Assembly: GCF_900110465.1 (NCBI RefSeq)
Contig: NZ_FODV01000021.1
Coordinates: 1 to 64,000, forward strand
Direction of reading: 5' to 3'
Source: Halogranum amylolyticum
GTDB lineage: Archaea; Halobacteriota; Halobacteria; Halobacteriales; Haloferacaceae
Length of the DNA: 64,000 bases
Shown here piece by piece: positions 7,991 through 16,528 of this stretch. The notes beneath the pieces are model-generated. The model ran no database searches and was not told the DNA's origin. It saw only the letters and a list, made by a program, of their open reading frames with translations. How positions within the stretch are numbered: position 1 is the stretch's first letter; each line of letters starts with the position of its first letter. The position numbers and the translations under genes were made by a program.

Positions 7991-8482
7991 CTATCCCACT
8001 CTCTGGAACTCGACCTCGCCCGTCTCGGTGTCGAGCGTCGTGACGGAGTACTCGTCGTCCGCACCCGGGATAGGAAGCCCACCCGGGTTGACGTGGACGG
8101 TCCCCTCTCGCTCCTCGTGGACCCGTTCGTGGGTGTGTCCCCGGAGGACGTAGTCGTAGTCGCCACAGCCGAGCAGGGCGTCGACGACGTCCTCGCTCGT
8201 CCCGTGGTAGACGGCGACGTCGACGCCGTCGAACTCTATGGCCCCCATCTCGCCGAGGTAGGTGCCGAACTCCGCGATCGCGTTCTGGAGGTTCCACTCG
8301 CCGTCGTTGTTGCCGCGGACGGCGTAGAACTCGAAGGGAGCGTCGAACGGCGTCGCCGAGAACGGCGCGACGACGTCGCCGCAGTGGACGACGGCGTCGA
8401 CGTCCTGTTCGGTGAAGTAGTCGACGGCGGTGTTTACGAGGTCGAGGTTGTCGTGGGTGTCCGAGCAGATGCCGACGAGCAT
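7991..8482 (-). CDS. YfcE/MJ0936-type metallophosphoesterase
   Basis: A 163-residue calcineurin-like phosphoesterase. Metal-binding motifs are in order: GICSDTHDN at the N-terminus, HCGDVVAP near residue 34, GNND near 58, and RGHTHE with HVNPGG near the C-terminus. The start at ATG 8482 gives the family's usual MLVGICSDTH N-terminus. Members of this family hydrolyse phosphodiester model substrates; the in vivo target is unknown. It lies 47 bp downstream of pgk on the same strand. Confidence 0.85.
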   Translation of the reverse strand: MLVGICSDTHDNLDLVNTAVDYFTEQDVDAVVHCGDVVAPFSATPFDAPFEFYAVRGNNDGEWNLQNAIAEFGTYLGEMGAIEFDGVDVAVYHGTSEDVVDALLGCGDYDYVLRGHTHERVHEEREGTVHVNPGGLPIPGADDEYSVTTLDTETGEVEFQRVG

Positions 8483-8529
8483 GGGTGGGATGACGGCCGG
8501 CATCCCCAAGAACACTCGGTCACTGTCGG

Positions 8530-9735
8530 CTACTCCTGTAGTAGTTCCACGGCGGGCAGCGACTCGCCGGTCAGCGCGCGAATGTAGGCACCGCCCGCGA
8601 TGGAGACGTGCGAGAAGTCGTCCTCGCTCATCCCGTACATCTCGATGGCGCGGGAGGTGTCGCCGCCGCCGACGACGGAGAAACAGTCGGTCTCGGCGAT
8701 GGCCTCCAAGACACCCGTGGTACCGACGGCGAACCGCTCGTCCTCGAACAGGCCGAGTGCGCCCTTCACGAAGACGGCCTCGGAGTCGTGGATGTACGGC
8801 GTGTACGTCGCCACCGTGTCGCTGCCGACGTCGAGGTAGGCGGTGTCCTTCTCGGTGATGTTGGCGACCGGCACTTCGGCGCGCTCGTCGTTCTCGTCTT
8901 CGAACGCGAGGTCGGTGGCGAGGGTGATCTGGTCGCCCTTCTCGTCGATCAGGTTCCGAATGGTCTCCTCGTTGGCCTCCCACTGGTCGTCGAAGAGGTC
9001 CATGTCGTCGACGTCGTAGCCGACCTCGTGGCCCGCGGCGCGGAGGAACAGTTCGCCCGCAATCCCGCCGAGCAGGAACTGGTCGACCTTCTCGTCCAGC
9101 GCGTTCATCACGCCGATGACGTCGGTGGCCTTCGTCCCGCCGACGACCATCGTCACGTCGCCGTCGAACTCTCGCGTCGCGATCGAGGAGTTGGCCTCGT
9201 ACTCGGACTCCATGACGCGGCCCGCGTACGAGGGGAGCACGAGCGGGAAGCCGACGAGCGAGGCGTGCTTGCGGTGTGCGGCGGAGTACGCGTCGTTGAC
9301 GTAGGCGTCGAACTCCTCGGCGAGCGTCTTCACGAACTCGGTGTCGGCTTTGACCTCGGGGTCTTCCTCGGGCAGCTCCTCGTCGACCATCCGGGTGTTT
9401 TCGAGGAGTAGGACGTCGCCGCCTTCGAGCGAGCGGATGGCGTCGAGAGCGTCCTCTCCGTAGGTGTCGGCGACGAACTTCACGTCTCTCTCGACGTGCC
9501 CCGCGAGGATGTCGGCGTGCTGTTCCAGCGAGACGAAGTCGTCGCCGCCCGGACGGCCCTGGTGAGCCATCAACACGACGCTGTGGTCGTTCTCTGCGAG
9601 TTCCTTCACCGTCGTCGCGTGACGGTCGAACCGACGGTTGTCCTGCACTTCGCCGTCCTCGACGGGGGAGTTGAGGTCGAGGCGTACGAGGACGCGCTGT
9701 CCGGGTTCGAGGTCGTCGAGCGTCTTGAACGTCAT
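8530..9735 (-). CDS. pgk: Phosphoglycerate kinase
   Basis: A 401-residue PGK catalysing ATP-dependent interconversion of 3-phosphoglycerate and 1,3-bisphosphoglycerate. The N-terminal substrate motif RVLVRLDLNSPV (about residues 14-25), the LMAHQGRP loop, the LLLENTRM segment and the C-terminal VGGGDTSRAIE nucleotide-binding motif are all present. The archaeal-type start at ATG 9735 is chosen because the 235-residue upstream extension of the frame overlaps gapA in antisense-like low-complexity sequence. It shares its strand with gapA, 152 bp downstream of it. Confidence 0.97.
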   Translation of the reverse strand: MTFKTLDDLEPGQRVLVRLDLNSPVEDGEVQDNRRFDRHATTVKELAENDHSVVLMAHQGRPGGDDFVSLEQHADILAGHVERDVKFVADTYGEDALDAIRSLEGGDVLLLENTRMVDEELPEEDPEVKADTEFVKTLAEEFDAYVNDAYSAAHRKHASLVGFPLVLPSYAGRVMESEYEANSSIATREFDGDVTMVVGGTKATDVIGVMNALDEKVDQFLLGGIAGELFLRAAGHEVGYDVDDMDLFDDQWEANEETIRNLIDEKGDQITLATDLAFEDENDERAEVPVANITEKDTAYLDVGSDTVATYTPYIHDSEAVFVKGALGLFEDERFAVGTTGVLEAIAETDCFSVVGGGDTSRAIEMYGMSEDDFSHVSIAGGAYIRALTGESLPAVELLQE

Positions 9736-9887
9736 CACGCGGCGAGACGCGGGCGAGTCACTTAGTGGTGTACGAAGCGGGGAAGCGTTGCCCGCCGACG
9801 CGGACGAGAGGACCTGTCGCTCGTCGGTCGAGAAAAGCGGGAGATGTACCGACGCGGGCGCGAGTCGAGTCGAGTGACCCGAGAGAG

Positions 9888-10937
9888 TTACTCGGCGGAG
9901 ACGAACGCGGCCATGTCGAGCATGCGGTTCGAGAAGCCGTACTCGTTGTCGTACCACGTGAGGATCTTGGCCATCTCGCCGTCGTTGACGACGTTCGTCG
10001 ACTGGAGATCGACCGTCGAGGAGAACGGCCACCCGACGATGTCCGAGGAGACGACTTCGTCGTCGGTGTAACCCAGCACACCGGCGAGTTCGTTGTCGGC
10101 GGCCTCGCGGAACGCCTCGTTGATCGCTTCGGCGCTCGGGTTGCCCTCGAGGTCGACGACGAGTTCCGTGATCGAACCGTTCGGGACCGGCACGCGAATC
10201 GCCATCCCGTCGAGTTTGCCGTCGAGTTCCGGCAGGATCTCCGTGGCGGCCTGCGCGGCGCCGGTCGTCGTCGGGACGATGTTCTCGGCGGCGGCGCGGC
10301 CGCGGCGCTTCTTGCCCTTCGGCCCGTCGATGAGGTTCTGACTGCCCGTGTAGGCGTGGACCGTCGTGAGCAGGCCGGTGTTGATGCCGAAGTTCTCCTC
10401 GAGCACTTTCGCGACCGGTGTGACGCTGTTGGTCGTACACGAGGCGTTCGAGACGACGTCCTCGCCGTCGTACTCCTCGTGGTTGACGCCGTAGACGAGC
10501 TGTTTGACCGGCTTGTCACCCTTCGGCGGCGCCGAGATGACCACCTTGTCCGCGCCGCCCTTCAGATGCTCGCTGGCGTCGTCCTTCGTCCGGAAGATGC
10601 CCGTACACTCCAGGGCGACGTCGACGTCGAGGTCGTCCCACGGCAGTTCGGCGGGACTCTGCTCGTTGTACAGCGGCACCGACGTTCCGCCGATGGTGAG
10701 GTGGTCCTCTTCGAGTTCGACGCCGTCGAGGTGACCCATCACCGTGTCGTACTTCGCGAGGTACGCCATGTCCTCGAAGTCCATCACGTCGTTGACGCCC
10801 GCCAGTTCGACGCGCGGGTCGTCCATGACTGCACGGAAGACGTTGCGTCCGATGCGTCCGAACCCGTTCAGGCCGACCCGGACGACCTCTTCCTCGGCTA
10901 CCTCGTCGCCCGCGTTTAGATACGATTTTTCACTCAT
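9888..10937 (-). CDS. gapA: Type I glyceraldehyde-3-phosphate dehydrogenase (glycolytic)
   Basis: A 349-residue bacterial-type NAD-dependent GAPDH. The cofactor motif VRVGLNGFGRIGRNVFRAV begins near residue 19. The catalytic segment NASCTTNSVTPVAKVL follows, and a TGAAQAATEILPELDGKLDG region and an SWYDNE-like segment (TWYDNEYGFS) occur near the C-terminus. In Haloferax this isozyme serves sugar degradation. ATG 10937 is preferred over ATG 10958. An AT-rich TATA-like box at 10961-10970 sits about 28 bp upstream, fitting a leaderless transcript, and the longer start would overlap this box. Confidence 0.96.
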   Translation of the reverse strand: MSEKSYLNAGDEVAEEEVVRVGLNGFGRIGRNVFRAVMDDPRVELAGVNDVMDFEDMAYLAKYDTVMGHLDGVELEEDHLTIGGTSVPLYNEQSPAELPWDDLDVDVALECTGIFRTKDDASEHLKGGADKVVISAPPKGDKPVKQLVYGVNHEEYDGEDVVSNASCTTNSVTPVAKVLEENFGINTGLLTTVHAYTGSQNLIDGPKGKKRRGRAAAENIVPTTTGAAQAATEILPELDGKLDGMAIRVPVPNGSITELVVDLEGNPSAEAINEAFREAADNELAGVLGYTDDEVVSSDIVGWPFSSTVDLQSTNVVNDGEMAKILTWYDNEYGFSNRMLDMAAFVSAE

Positions 10938-10945
10938 ATGTGAGT
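10932..10945 (-). promoter_or_regulatory. Palindrome over the gapA start codon, putative TrmB-type operator
   Basis: ACTCATATGTGAGT is a perfect ACTC-N6-GAGT dyad that includes the gapA start codon. It has the same spacing as the site upstream of gapB. Position downstream of the TATA box (10961-10970) is that expected for repression. Confidence 0.5.
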
Positions 10946-10960
10946 TAGTTGCGTTCAAAC

Positions 10961-10970
10961 TATTAAAATC
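10961..10970 (-). promoter_or_regulatory. Putative TATA box of gapA
   Basis: Reading on the minus strand, GATTTTAATA lies about 28 bp before ATG 10937. It supports both this start codon and a leaderless mRNA. Confidence 0.6.
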
Positions 10971-11166
10971 CGCCCGTTTATCGCTTTCGGAACACTCAAT
11001 CGATAAGGACAGTCCTCACGGGTTCACAGCGTCGATACGGCGAGGAGTCGGGAAGACCTTTCGGCGGTGACGCCGAGCGGGAAATCCTCGTCGGTACACA
11101 TCAGTCACTCGTGAACAGGCACCATGCTTCAGAAAGCTTTTGAGCGAGAGTGACATACCGTGGCAC

Positions 11167-11538
11167 ATGGATAGAGACGACCGCGACGACCCGTTCGACA
11201 ACATCTTCAACGAGATCGAACGGATGATGAACGGAATGACCGGTGGCGCGCGCGATCAGAGCGGGTTCGCCACCGAGACTCACGTCGACGTGTTCGACGA
11301 GGGTGACGTCATTCGACTCGTCGCGGACCTTCCCGGTGTCGAGAAGGACGCAATCGAACTGAAGTGCGACGGCGAAGTGCTGACCATCAGCGCCGCCTCC
11401 GACCGCCGCGAGTACGACGAGCGCATCCGGCTCCCGGCGCGCGTCGACGAACACTCCGCGAAGGCGTCGTTCAACAACGGCGTCCTGCAGGTGACGCTCG
11501 ACCGCGTCGAGGACTCGGCGGCCATCGACGTCGAGTAA
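11167..11538 (+). CDS. Hsp20/alpha-crystallin small heat-shock protein
   Basis: A 123-residue small heat-shock protein acting as an ATP-independent holdase. The alpha-crystallin domain spans about residues 38-120, with the DLPGVEKDAIELKCDGEVLTI core. The conserved hydrophobic strand ASFNNGVLQVTL, ending in the GVL motif, is near the C-terminus. The N-terminal arm is short and rich in Asp and Met. The start is ATG 11167; the nine preceding in-frame codons lack coding character. It is a stand-alone gene, convergent with the RimK-like gene. Confidence 0.92.
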   Translation: MDRDDRDDPFDNIFNEIERMMNGMTGGARDQSGFATETHVDVFDEGDVIRLVADLPGVEKDAIELKCDGEVLTISAASDRREYDERIRLPARVDEHSAKASFNNGVLQVTLDRVEDSAAIDVE

Positions 11539-11607
11539 CGCCCACGCGATCCTCCTCTCTCCGCTCACACGGGGAGCGGACGCGCCGACTCGGCGCTGTA
11601 GACGTTC

Positions 11608-12483
11608 TCAGCTCTCGACCTGCTTCCGGATCAGCACCGCGAGACGGTCGTAGAACCCCGGTTCGTACTTCGTCGGCGTATCGATCGTCGGGCGGGCGTT
11701 CGTCTCGGTGACGACGAGTCGGTCCTCGGTCTCCAGAAGGTCGACGCCGAGATACGGGACGTCGAGCACCTCGGCCGCTCGCTCGGCCAGCCGTCGGTGT
11801 TCGTCGGGGAGGTCGACGCCGACGGCCTCCGCGCCGCGGTGGACGTTGTGCTTCCACCGCCCCTCAGCGAGCGCGTCGTCGGGGAGGCGACGTTCGACGG
11901 CCCCGACGAACGTACCGTCGACGACCATCGCCCGGTAGTCGCGAGCGTCCGGTAGGTACTCCTGGAGGAGATACGAGCGGTCACCCGTCGCCTTGTAGTC
12001 GTGCAGCAGGTTCAGATAGTCGACGACTCCGAGCACCGAGTCGACGTCCGACACCTTCGCGATGCCGACGCCGCGAGTAGTGGAGTTCGGCTTGACGACC
12101 ACCGGCCGGTCGAACGCCTCGAGCGCCGAGACGACCGCCGCCTCGTCGACCGGGTTCGACACCAACGTCGTCTTCGGCACCGGAACCCCCGCCTGCGACA
12201 GCGCCGCGACGACGCCCGCCTTGTTTCGCGAGGTGAGGATCGCCTCCCGGTCGTTCACCCAGGGGACGTCGAGGAGGGCGTCGACGGCACCCCCCTCCAT
12301 CGGTCGCGACGGGTAGACGAACCCGACGTCGACGTCGCCGACACCGGAGAGCGGGTCGGCGTCGGTCAGCGGGAGCGTCCGCTCTTTTGCCTGGACGTGG
12401 ACGATCTGGATCCCTCTGTCGGCGAGGGGGTCACGCATCCGCTCGAACGTCTCCGCGCGGGTGGTGGCCGCGAGGCGTAGCAT
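11608..12483 (-). CDS. RimK-family ATP-grasp ligase
   Basis: A 291-residue ATP-grasp protein. The order is a pre-ATP-grasp Rossmann-like region (about residues 1-95), then the ATP-binding loop PVVVKPNSTTRGVGIAKV near 130-147. The YLLQEYLPDARDYRAMVVDG segment lies near 168-188 and the metal-binding VTETNARPTID near 265. This matches RimK/LysX/CofF-type amino-acid ligases, which add Glu or other amino acids to a protein or small-molecule carboxylate. It lies 46 bp downstream of the L10e gene on the same strand, hinting at co-expression with a ribosomal protein. The substrate cannot be read from sequence. Confidence 0.82.
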   Translation of the reverse strand: MLRLAATTRAETFERMRDPLADRGIQIVHVQAKERTLPLTDADPLSGVGDVDVGFVYPSRPMEGGAVDALLDVPWVNDREAILTSRNKAGVVAALSQAGVPVPKTTLVSNPVDEAAVVSALEAFDRPVVVKPNSTTRGVGIAKVSDVDSVLGVVDYLNLLHDYKATGDRSYLLQEYLPDARDYRAMVVDGTFVGAVERRLPDDALAEGRWKHNVHRGAEAVGVDLPDEHRRLAERAAEVLDVPYLGVDLLETEDRLVVTETNARPTIDTPTKYEPGFYDRLAVLIRKQVES

Positions 12484-12529
12484 ACGCTACGGGAGGAGTG
12501 GAGGGAGAAAAACGGGACGGGTTTCCGGT

Positions 12530-13060
12530 CTACGAGACGAGCAGCTCTTCGCCCTTCTCGACGACGATGCGGCACGGCGGCGTCATCTTGTTGTAGGCGC
12601 GGCGGAACGCGTCCTTGACGACCTCCGCGTCCTCGGGGTTGCAGTAGGCCGTGAAGATGGCGTCGTTGCGCGGGACGCGAGCGGCGGTGCCGACCGGTTT
12701 CCCGAACGCCTGACGCATCCCGTCGGAGACACGGTCCGCACCCGCACCGGTCGCCTGCTTGTTCTCACGCAGGACGTGGTGGGGGAACTTGCGGAGCACC
12801 ATCTTGTAGTTCTCCTGTCCGACGTGCTTCAGGAGCAGTCGGTTCGCGGACAGACGCGCTGCTTCGAGCGAACCGTGACGGATCTGACACTGCTCCTCGA
12901 TGCGGAGACTGATCTGGACCGGGTAGTCCTCTGGACCGGTCTGAAGGTTACCCATGTTGTGCTGTGCGATCTTCGACCCGGGAATCCCCGTGATGTACTC
13001 CCGTCGCGTGTACGGGCGAGTATCGATATCCCGGTACATAGAGGCCGGCTTGTCTGACAT
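12530..13060 (-). CDS. rpl10e: Large ribosomal subunit protein L10e (uL16)
   Basis: A 176-residue archaeal/eukaryotic-type L10e of the 50S subunit. The N-terminal YRDIDTRPYTRREYITGIPGSK is cut short here as YRDIDTRPYTRREYI, followed by IAQHNMGN. The conserved HHVLRENK motif near residue 95 contacts the tRNA-binding region of the ribosome. The start at ATG 13060 is conserved across the family. The longer open frame upstream is an antisense shadow of the glutamine amidotransferase gene. A short T run follows on the minus strand near 12508-12512. Confidence 0.97.
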   Translation of the reverse strand: MSDKPASMYRDIDTRPYTRREYITGIPGSKIAQHNMGNLQTGPEDYPVQISLRIEEQCQIRHGSLEAARLSANRLLLKHVGQENYKMVLRKFPHHVLRENKQATGAGADRVSDGMRQAFGKPVGTAARVPRNDAIFTAYCNPEDAEVVKDAFRRAYNKMTPPCRIVVEKGEELLVS

Positions 13061-13264
13061 GGTTACTTGTTCGGGAAAACGCCGACTCCGGGAATAAAGC
13101 CTTCGATACAGTCCCTCGCTGTCGCGCCCTGTGACGGCCTCACACTCGGGTTTGACTCCGGACGGCCGCCCTTTGGGTCCCACGATCTCGGCGGTGGGGA
13201 CGAGAGACCGCTGCTCGTCGACCCGCCACGGGAGTTTATCAGGCTCCGTCGCCAACTCGGGTCG

Positions 13265-13912
13265 ATGCTCCTCGTGTTGGAGAACGAGGTCGATCGAGAC
13301 AAGCGCTACTTCGTCCCCGAGATCACTCGCCACCTCCCCGAGTACCGCGTTCACGACGTCGCTCACGGTGACGTCCCGGCGGTTGCCGACCTCGTCGATC
13401 TCGTCGACGGCGTCGTCCTCAGCGGGAGCACCGCCGGTGTATACGAGTCTTCCGACTACCCGTGGATGGACGACCTCCGGTATCTCGTCTCCGACCTCGT
13501 CGCCCACGAGCTGCCGACGCTCGGCGTCTGTTTCGGGCATCAACTCGTCAACGACGCGCTCGGTGGCACGGTCGAACACCGTGGACTCACCGCGGAACTC
13601 GTCGACGTCGACTTCGCGGACGACCCGCTCTTCGAGGGCGTCGCGTCGACGGTCCCGATGGTCCACGGCGACCACGTCACCGACCTCGGCGACGGGATGG
13701 AACCTATCGCCTCGGCCGACTACTACCCCTTCCCCGCGAGTCGCCACGAGAACGCACCGCTCTGGACCGTCCAGTATCACCCGGAGTTCACCGACCGACT
13801 CCTCCCCCGTATCGCCGCGGACTTCGACTGGCAGGGCTCCCGGGACTTCTCTGCGGTCTCCGTCGAGCGGACGTTCGCGAACTTCGTCCGACTCGCCGGA
13901 TCTGGCGTCTGA
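13265..13912 (+). CDS. Type 1 glutamine amidotransferase-like protein
   Basis: A 215-residue class I GATase domain with the nucleophile elbow GVCFGHQLVNDALGG (Cys near residue 88) and the catalytic His in TVQYHPEF near 178. It has the layout of the stand-alone GMP-synthase-like GATase group. A conserved VHGDHV segment is also present. No synthetase partner is adjacent, so the acceptor is unknown. It is divergent from rpl10e. A TATA-like TTTATC lies about 28-30 bp before ATG 13265. Confidence 0.85.
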   Translation: MLLVLENEVDRDKRYFVPEITRHLPEYRVHDVAHGDVPAVADLVDLVDGVVLSGSTAGVYESSDYPWMDDLRYLVSDLVAHELPTLGVCFGHQLVNDALGGTVEHRGLTAELVDVDFADDPLFEGVASTVPMVHGDHVTDLGDGMEPIASADYYPFPASRHENAPLWTVQYHPEFTDRLLPRIAADFDWQGSRDFSAVSVERTFANFVRLAGSGV

Positions 13913-13996
13913 TCGGCGTTCTCGTCGCTATCGGACCGGCTCGTTCGGTTGATCCGGTCACGTGAGACGAGTACCGACGGAGCGACGTTCCGACTC

Positions 13997-14821
13997 CTAC
14001 GACGTTCCCTCCGAGTCGCCCGTATCGGCCGTCTTCTCCGTCTCTTCCGTGTTCTGCGTCTCCTCCGAGTCGCCGGTCGCGGTGTCGCCGTCGGGCGGCC
14101 GTCCCGTGTCGGGGTCGAGCGCGACGAACTCCAGCCCCTCTTCGTCGAGCAGCGCGCTCGTCCGGTCGGTGACGGACGGGGCGACCAGAATCCCACGCAC
14201 CTCGGACTCGTCGCCGAGTTCCCGGTGGAGTGCCTCGACGTAGCGCTGGAGTTGACTCGCCGCCGAGGGACCGACGCGACGACGCTTCAGCTCGACGACG
14301 ACGGGCGTCCCGTCGCCGTCCTCGCCGTAGATGTCCATCGGGCCGGCCGCGCTCTCGCGTTCCGTCTCGAGGGGGATGAACCCGCTCTCGACGAGCGAGG
14401 GGTCGTCGAGGACGTGCTGGCGCAGGTCTTCCTCGCTGCCGTGGAGGTCGAGGTCACGTCCGCCGGTGACCGAGAGCGCCGAGAACTGGTGGACCTGCTC
14501 GAAGTGGACGTCGAGCGTCTCCGCGGGGTTCCGACGCGTCCCGCGAACCCGGAGGCGACCGTCTCGGACGCTGGCGTGGTGTTCACTGCCCGGCGGCTGC
14601 CAGTTGACCGGGGTGCGCTTCTCGTCGGTGTGGACCAGCGTCGACCCGTCGGGTTTGAGGATGACGAGCCGGTTGCCGGAACCGAGGCTGCTCGTCGCCC
14701 GTCCGTCGTAGTCGACGGTACAGCGGCCGAAGACGGTGACGAGGTCGCCGCGCTCGAACGCCTCTTCGAGTTCCCAGAGCGTCTCGCGGTGCGTCGGCCG
14801 GTGGAGCGTCGTCGCGTGCAT
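13997..14821 (-). CDS. nucS: Endonuclease NucS (EndoMS), mismatch-specific
   Basis: A 274-residue NucS/EndoMS, a dimeric nuclease that cuts both strands at mismatches. The N-terminal DNA-binding half contains FGRCTVDYDGRATSSLGSG and NWQPPGSEHHA. The C-terminal nuclease half has the GPMDIYGEDGDGTPVVVELKR catalytic signature, here seen as MDIYGEDG then VVVELKRRRVG, with the Asp and E-x-K residues of a RecB-like active site. A low-complexity Thr/Glu tail of about 30 residues ends the protein. The start at ATG 14821 matches the family N-terminus. It convergently follows the GATase gene. Confidence 0.93.
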   Translation of the reverse strand: MHATTLHRPTHRETLWELEEAFERGDLVTVFGRCTVDYDGRATSSLGSGNRLVILKPDGSTLVHTDEKRTPVNWQPPGSEHHASVRDGRLRVRGTRRNPAETLDVHFEQVHQFSALSVTGGRDLDLHGSEEDLRQHVLDDPSLVESGFIPLETERESAAGPMDIYGEDGDGTPVVVELKRRRVGPSAASQLQRYVEALHRELGDESEVRGILVAPSVTDRTSALLDEEGLEFVALDPDTGRPPDGDTATGDSEETQNTEETEKTADTGDSEGTS

Positions 14822-14951
14822 ACGGAGTGCCGTCGAGCGGTTGGGGACGAGAAGATAAAAACGGCGCGTCCGACCGAACGGGGTGAGGCCGCCCAGTCGG
14901 TCGGTCGGTCCGTCGATCAGAGTCGACCGCACGCCGTCTGCAACTGGGAGG

Positions 14952-14959
14952 ATAATTAT
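14952..14959 (+). promoter_or_regulatory. Putative TATA box for the PNPOx-like gene
   Basis: ATAATTAT lies about 30 bp before ATG 14985. It decides against the upstream in-frame ATG at 14958, which overlaps this box. Confidence 0.5.
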
Positions 14960-14984
14960 GGTCTCTGAACACGTACGACTGTCC

Positions 14985-15440
14985 ATGGAACACGACCGAT
15001 TTGCCGAACTTCAGGGGATCGAGATGAGCGGCGAGGAGGCCGAGCGCTTCCTCCGTCAGCAAGGGTTCGGCGTGCTCTCGCTGGCCCGCGAGAACGAGGC
15101 GTACGGCATCCCCATCTCCTTCGGGTACGACGATGAAAACCTCTACTTCGTCCTGCTCCGACCGGGCGCACAGAGCAAGAAGGAGGCGTTCATCCGCGAG
15201 ACCGAGACCGCGAGCTTCCTCGTCTACGACGTCGACGACAAACACGACTGGCGGAGCGTCGTCGTCACGGGTCGGGTCGAACCGGTCGACGACGACGAGT
15301 GGCCGGCCCTCCGGGACGCCCTCGAGGAGAACGCCTGGTTCCCGAGTCTATTCTCCGAGACGCAACCGATGCAGGATATCCTCGGCTGGCGGTTCGTCGT
15401 CGACGAGATAACGGGGCAGAAAAGTCACGAGACGACGTAG
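14985..15440 (+). CDS. Pyridoxamine 5'-phosphate oxidase-fold flavoprotein
   Basis: A 151-residue split-barrel flavin-binding protein of the PNPOx-like family. The pattern is FLRQQGFGVLSLARENEAYGI cut here as GFGVLSLARENEAYG, then PISFGYDDENLYFVL, a positively charged KKEAFIRETE loop and a WRSVVVTGRVEPV strand. This is the usual order for FMN- or F420-binding small barrels. ATG 14985 is used because the TATA-like box is 30 bp upstream. Members of this family vary in substrate, so no reaction is assigned. Confidence 0.82.
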   Translation: MEHDRFAELQGIEMSGEEAERFLRQQGFGVLSLARENEAYGIPISFGYDDENLYFVLLRPGAQSKKEAFIRETETASFLVYDVDDKHDWRSVVVTGRVEPVDDDEWPALRDALEENAWFPSLFSETQPMQDILGWRFVVDEITGQKSHETT

Positions 15441-15505
15441 TCGAGTCGGTCTCGGCCGTCCGCCCGGTCGCGAACGCTTTTGACTCGGTGAGCCGACTGC
15501 TCGCC

Positions 15506-16171
15506 ATGGACCCAAAACGGCAGACGGTGTCGCACTCACCGGCGACCCGACTCTTTCACCTCCACTACAACACTCCCGACGTCGACGGACTCGAAGCCGC
15601 ACTCGCCGACGTCGGACTCCCCTTACACCGTCGGTTCGGCTGGGACGACGGAGAGTTCACGTCGCTCGGCCCCGACGAGCGGCGACCGACGGAGTGGAGA
15701 CTCCGACTCGAGACGCTTCGACGAGGGGCGGTCGACCTCACGCTCGCTCCCGGACGGCGGTTCCGGTTCGACCACCTCGGCGTCGTCACCTCGGAGTTCG
15801 ACGCCGTCGTGGACCGTGTGCGTCGTGCCGAATCGGAGGGATGGAGCGTCCGCGACAGCGACGGTCGCCGCCCGTTCGTGATAACGCCGTGGGGGTTCCG
15901 TGTCGAGGTTCACCGCGACGACGGCGAGGTCGCCACGGAACTCGTGGCGTGGGAGACCGCTCGTCTCCTCGACGTTCGCCTCGTCGTCCCCGAGGAAGCG
16001 GTCGAGGCGATTCGAACCGGACTCACGAGAGTACTCGGACCGGTCTCCGAGCTCACTGTCGCGAGCGGCGACGTCGACCGGCCGACGGTTCCGTCGTTCA
16101 CACTCGGCGGCGACGTTCTCTCGACACCCACCGTCGTCGACGTCGCGTCGCTCGCTGCGACGAGCGACTGA
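15506..16171 (+). CDS. VOC/glyoxalase-like superfamily protein
   Basis: A 221-residue protein with two recognisable beta-alpha-beta-beta-beta halves. The first begins RLFHLHYNTPDVDGLEAALADVG; its core is seen as LHYNTPDVDGLEAALADVG. The second begins FDHLGVVTSEFDAVVDRV and continues to ITPWGFRVEVHRD. This is the vicinal-oxygen-chelate layout. The usual metal ligands (His, Glu) appear partly retained. The substrate is unknown. It lies 65 bp after the PNPOx-like gene on the same strand. Confidence 0.65.
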   Translation: MDPKRQTVSHSPATRLFHLHYNTPDVDGLEAALADVGLPLHRRFGWDDGEFTSLGPDERRPTEWRLRLETLRRGAVDLTLAPGRRFRFDHLGVVTSEFDAVVDRVRRAESEGWSVRDSDGRRPFVITPWGFRVEVHRDDGEVATELVAWETARLLDVRLVVPEEAVEAIRTGLTRVLGPVSELTVASGDVDRPTVPSFTLGGDVLSTPTVVDVASLAATSD

Positions 16172-16301
16172 TCGTCTCGACTCGTCTTCTCTCGAACGGC
16201 GCTCTCGACGTCTCTACGCCGGCCCTCCGAACAGCACATATAAACTGCTTGGAGATACAACCACATCTGGTTTCCTCGTCTTGGGAGTACGTTCGACTGT
16301 A

Positions 16302-16397
16302 ATGCTCGGTACACTCCGTTCGTTCGCACAGGAAGCGATCAGTCTCGTCATCGCGATCATCACGTTCCCGCTTCGATTGCTCCGGTCGCTCCTGTAG
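16302..16397 (+). CDS. Putative 31-residue membrane-associated micro-protein
   Basis: ATG 16302 opens a 31-codon ORF whose product alternates charged and hydrophobic stretches: LRSFAQEAISLVIAIITFPL followed by RLLRSLL. It is consistent with one membrane-inserting helix with a basic C-terminus. A TATA-like ATATAAA lies about 60 bp upstream, so a short leader is possible. It is isolated between two plus-strand genes. Coding status rests only on composition and start/stop placement. Confidence 0.4.
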   Translation: MLGTLRSFAQEAISLVIAIITFPLRLLRSLL

Positions 16398-16528
16398 CAC
16401 GACAGACGCGCCCTCTCTGACGACCGTACGCGACGACCAGCGCGACGGAGCGCTCTCGGTGACCGACGTCCTGCTCGCCTGTCGTCGAAACGAGAGAACT
16501 ACATGTACGTGGGTCACCATCATTACAC

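Noticed and set aside
6736..8166. A 476-codon minus-strand frame covering gapB
   Set aside because: gapB on the plus strand has intact GAPDH motifs; the antisense translation has none.
9736..10440. N-terminal extension of the pgk frame by 235 codons
   Set aside because: The extension overlaps gapA on the same strand in another frame and is Arg/Gly/His-rich. PGK is complete from ATG 9735.
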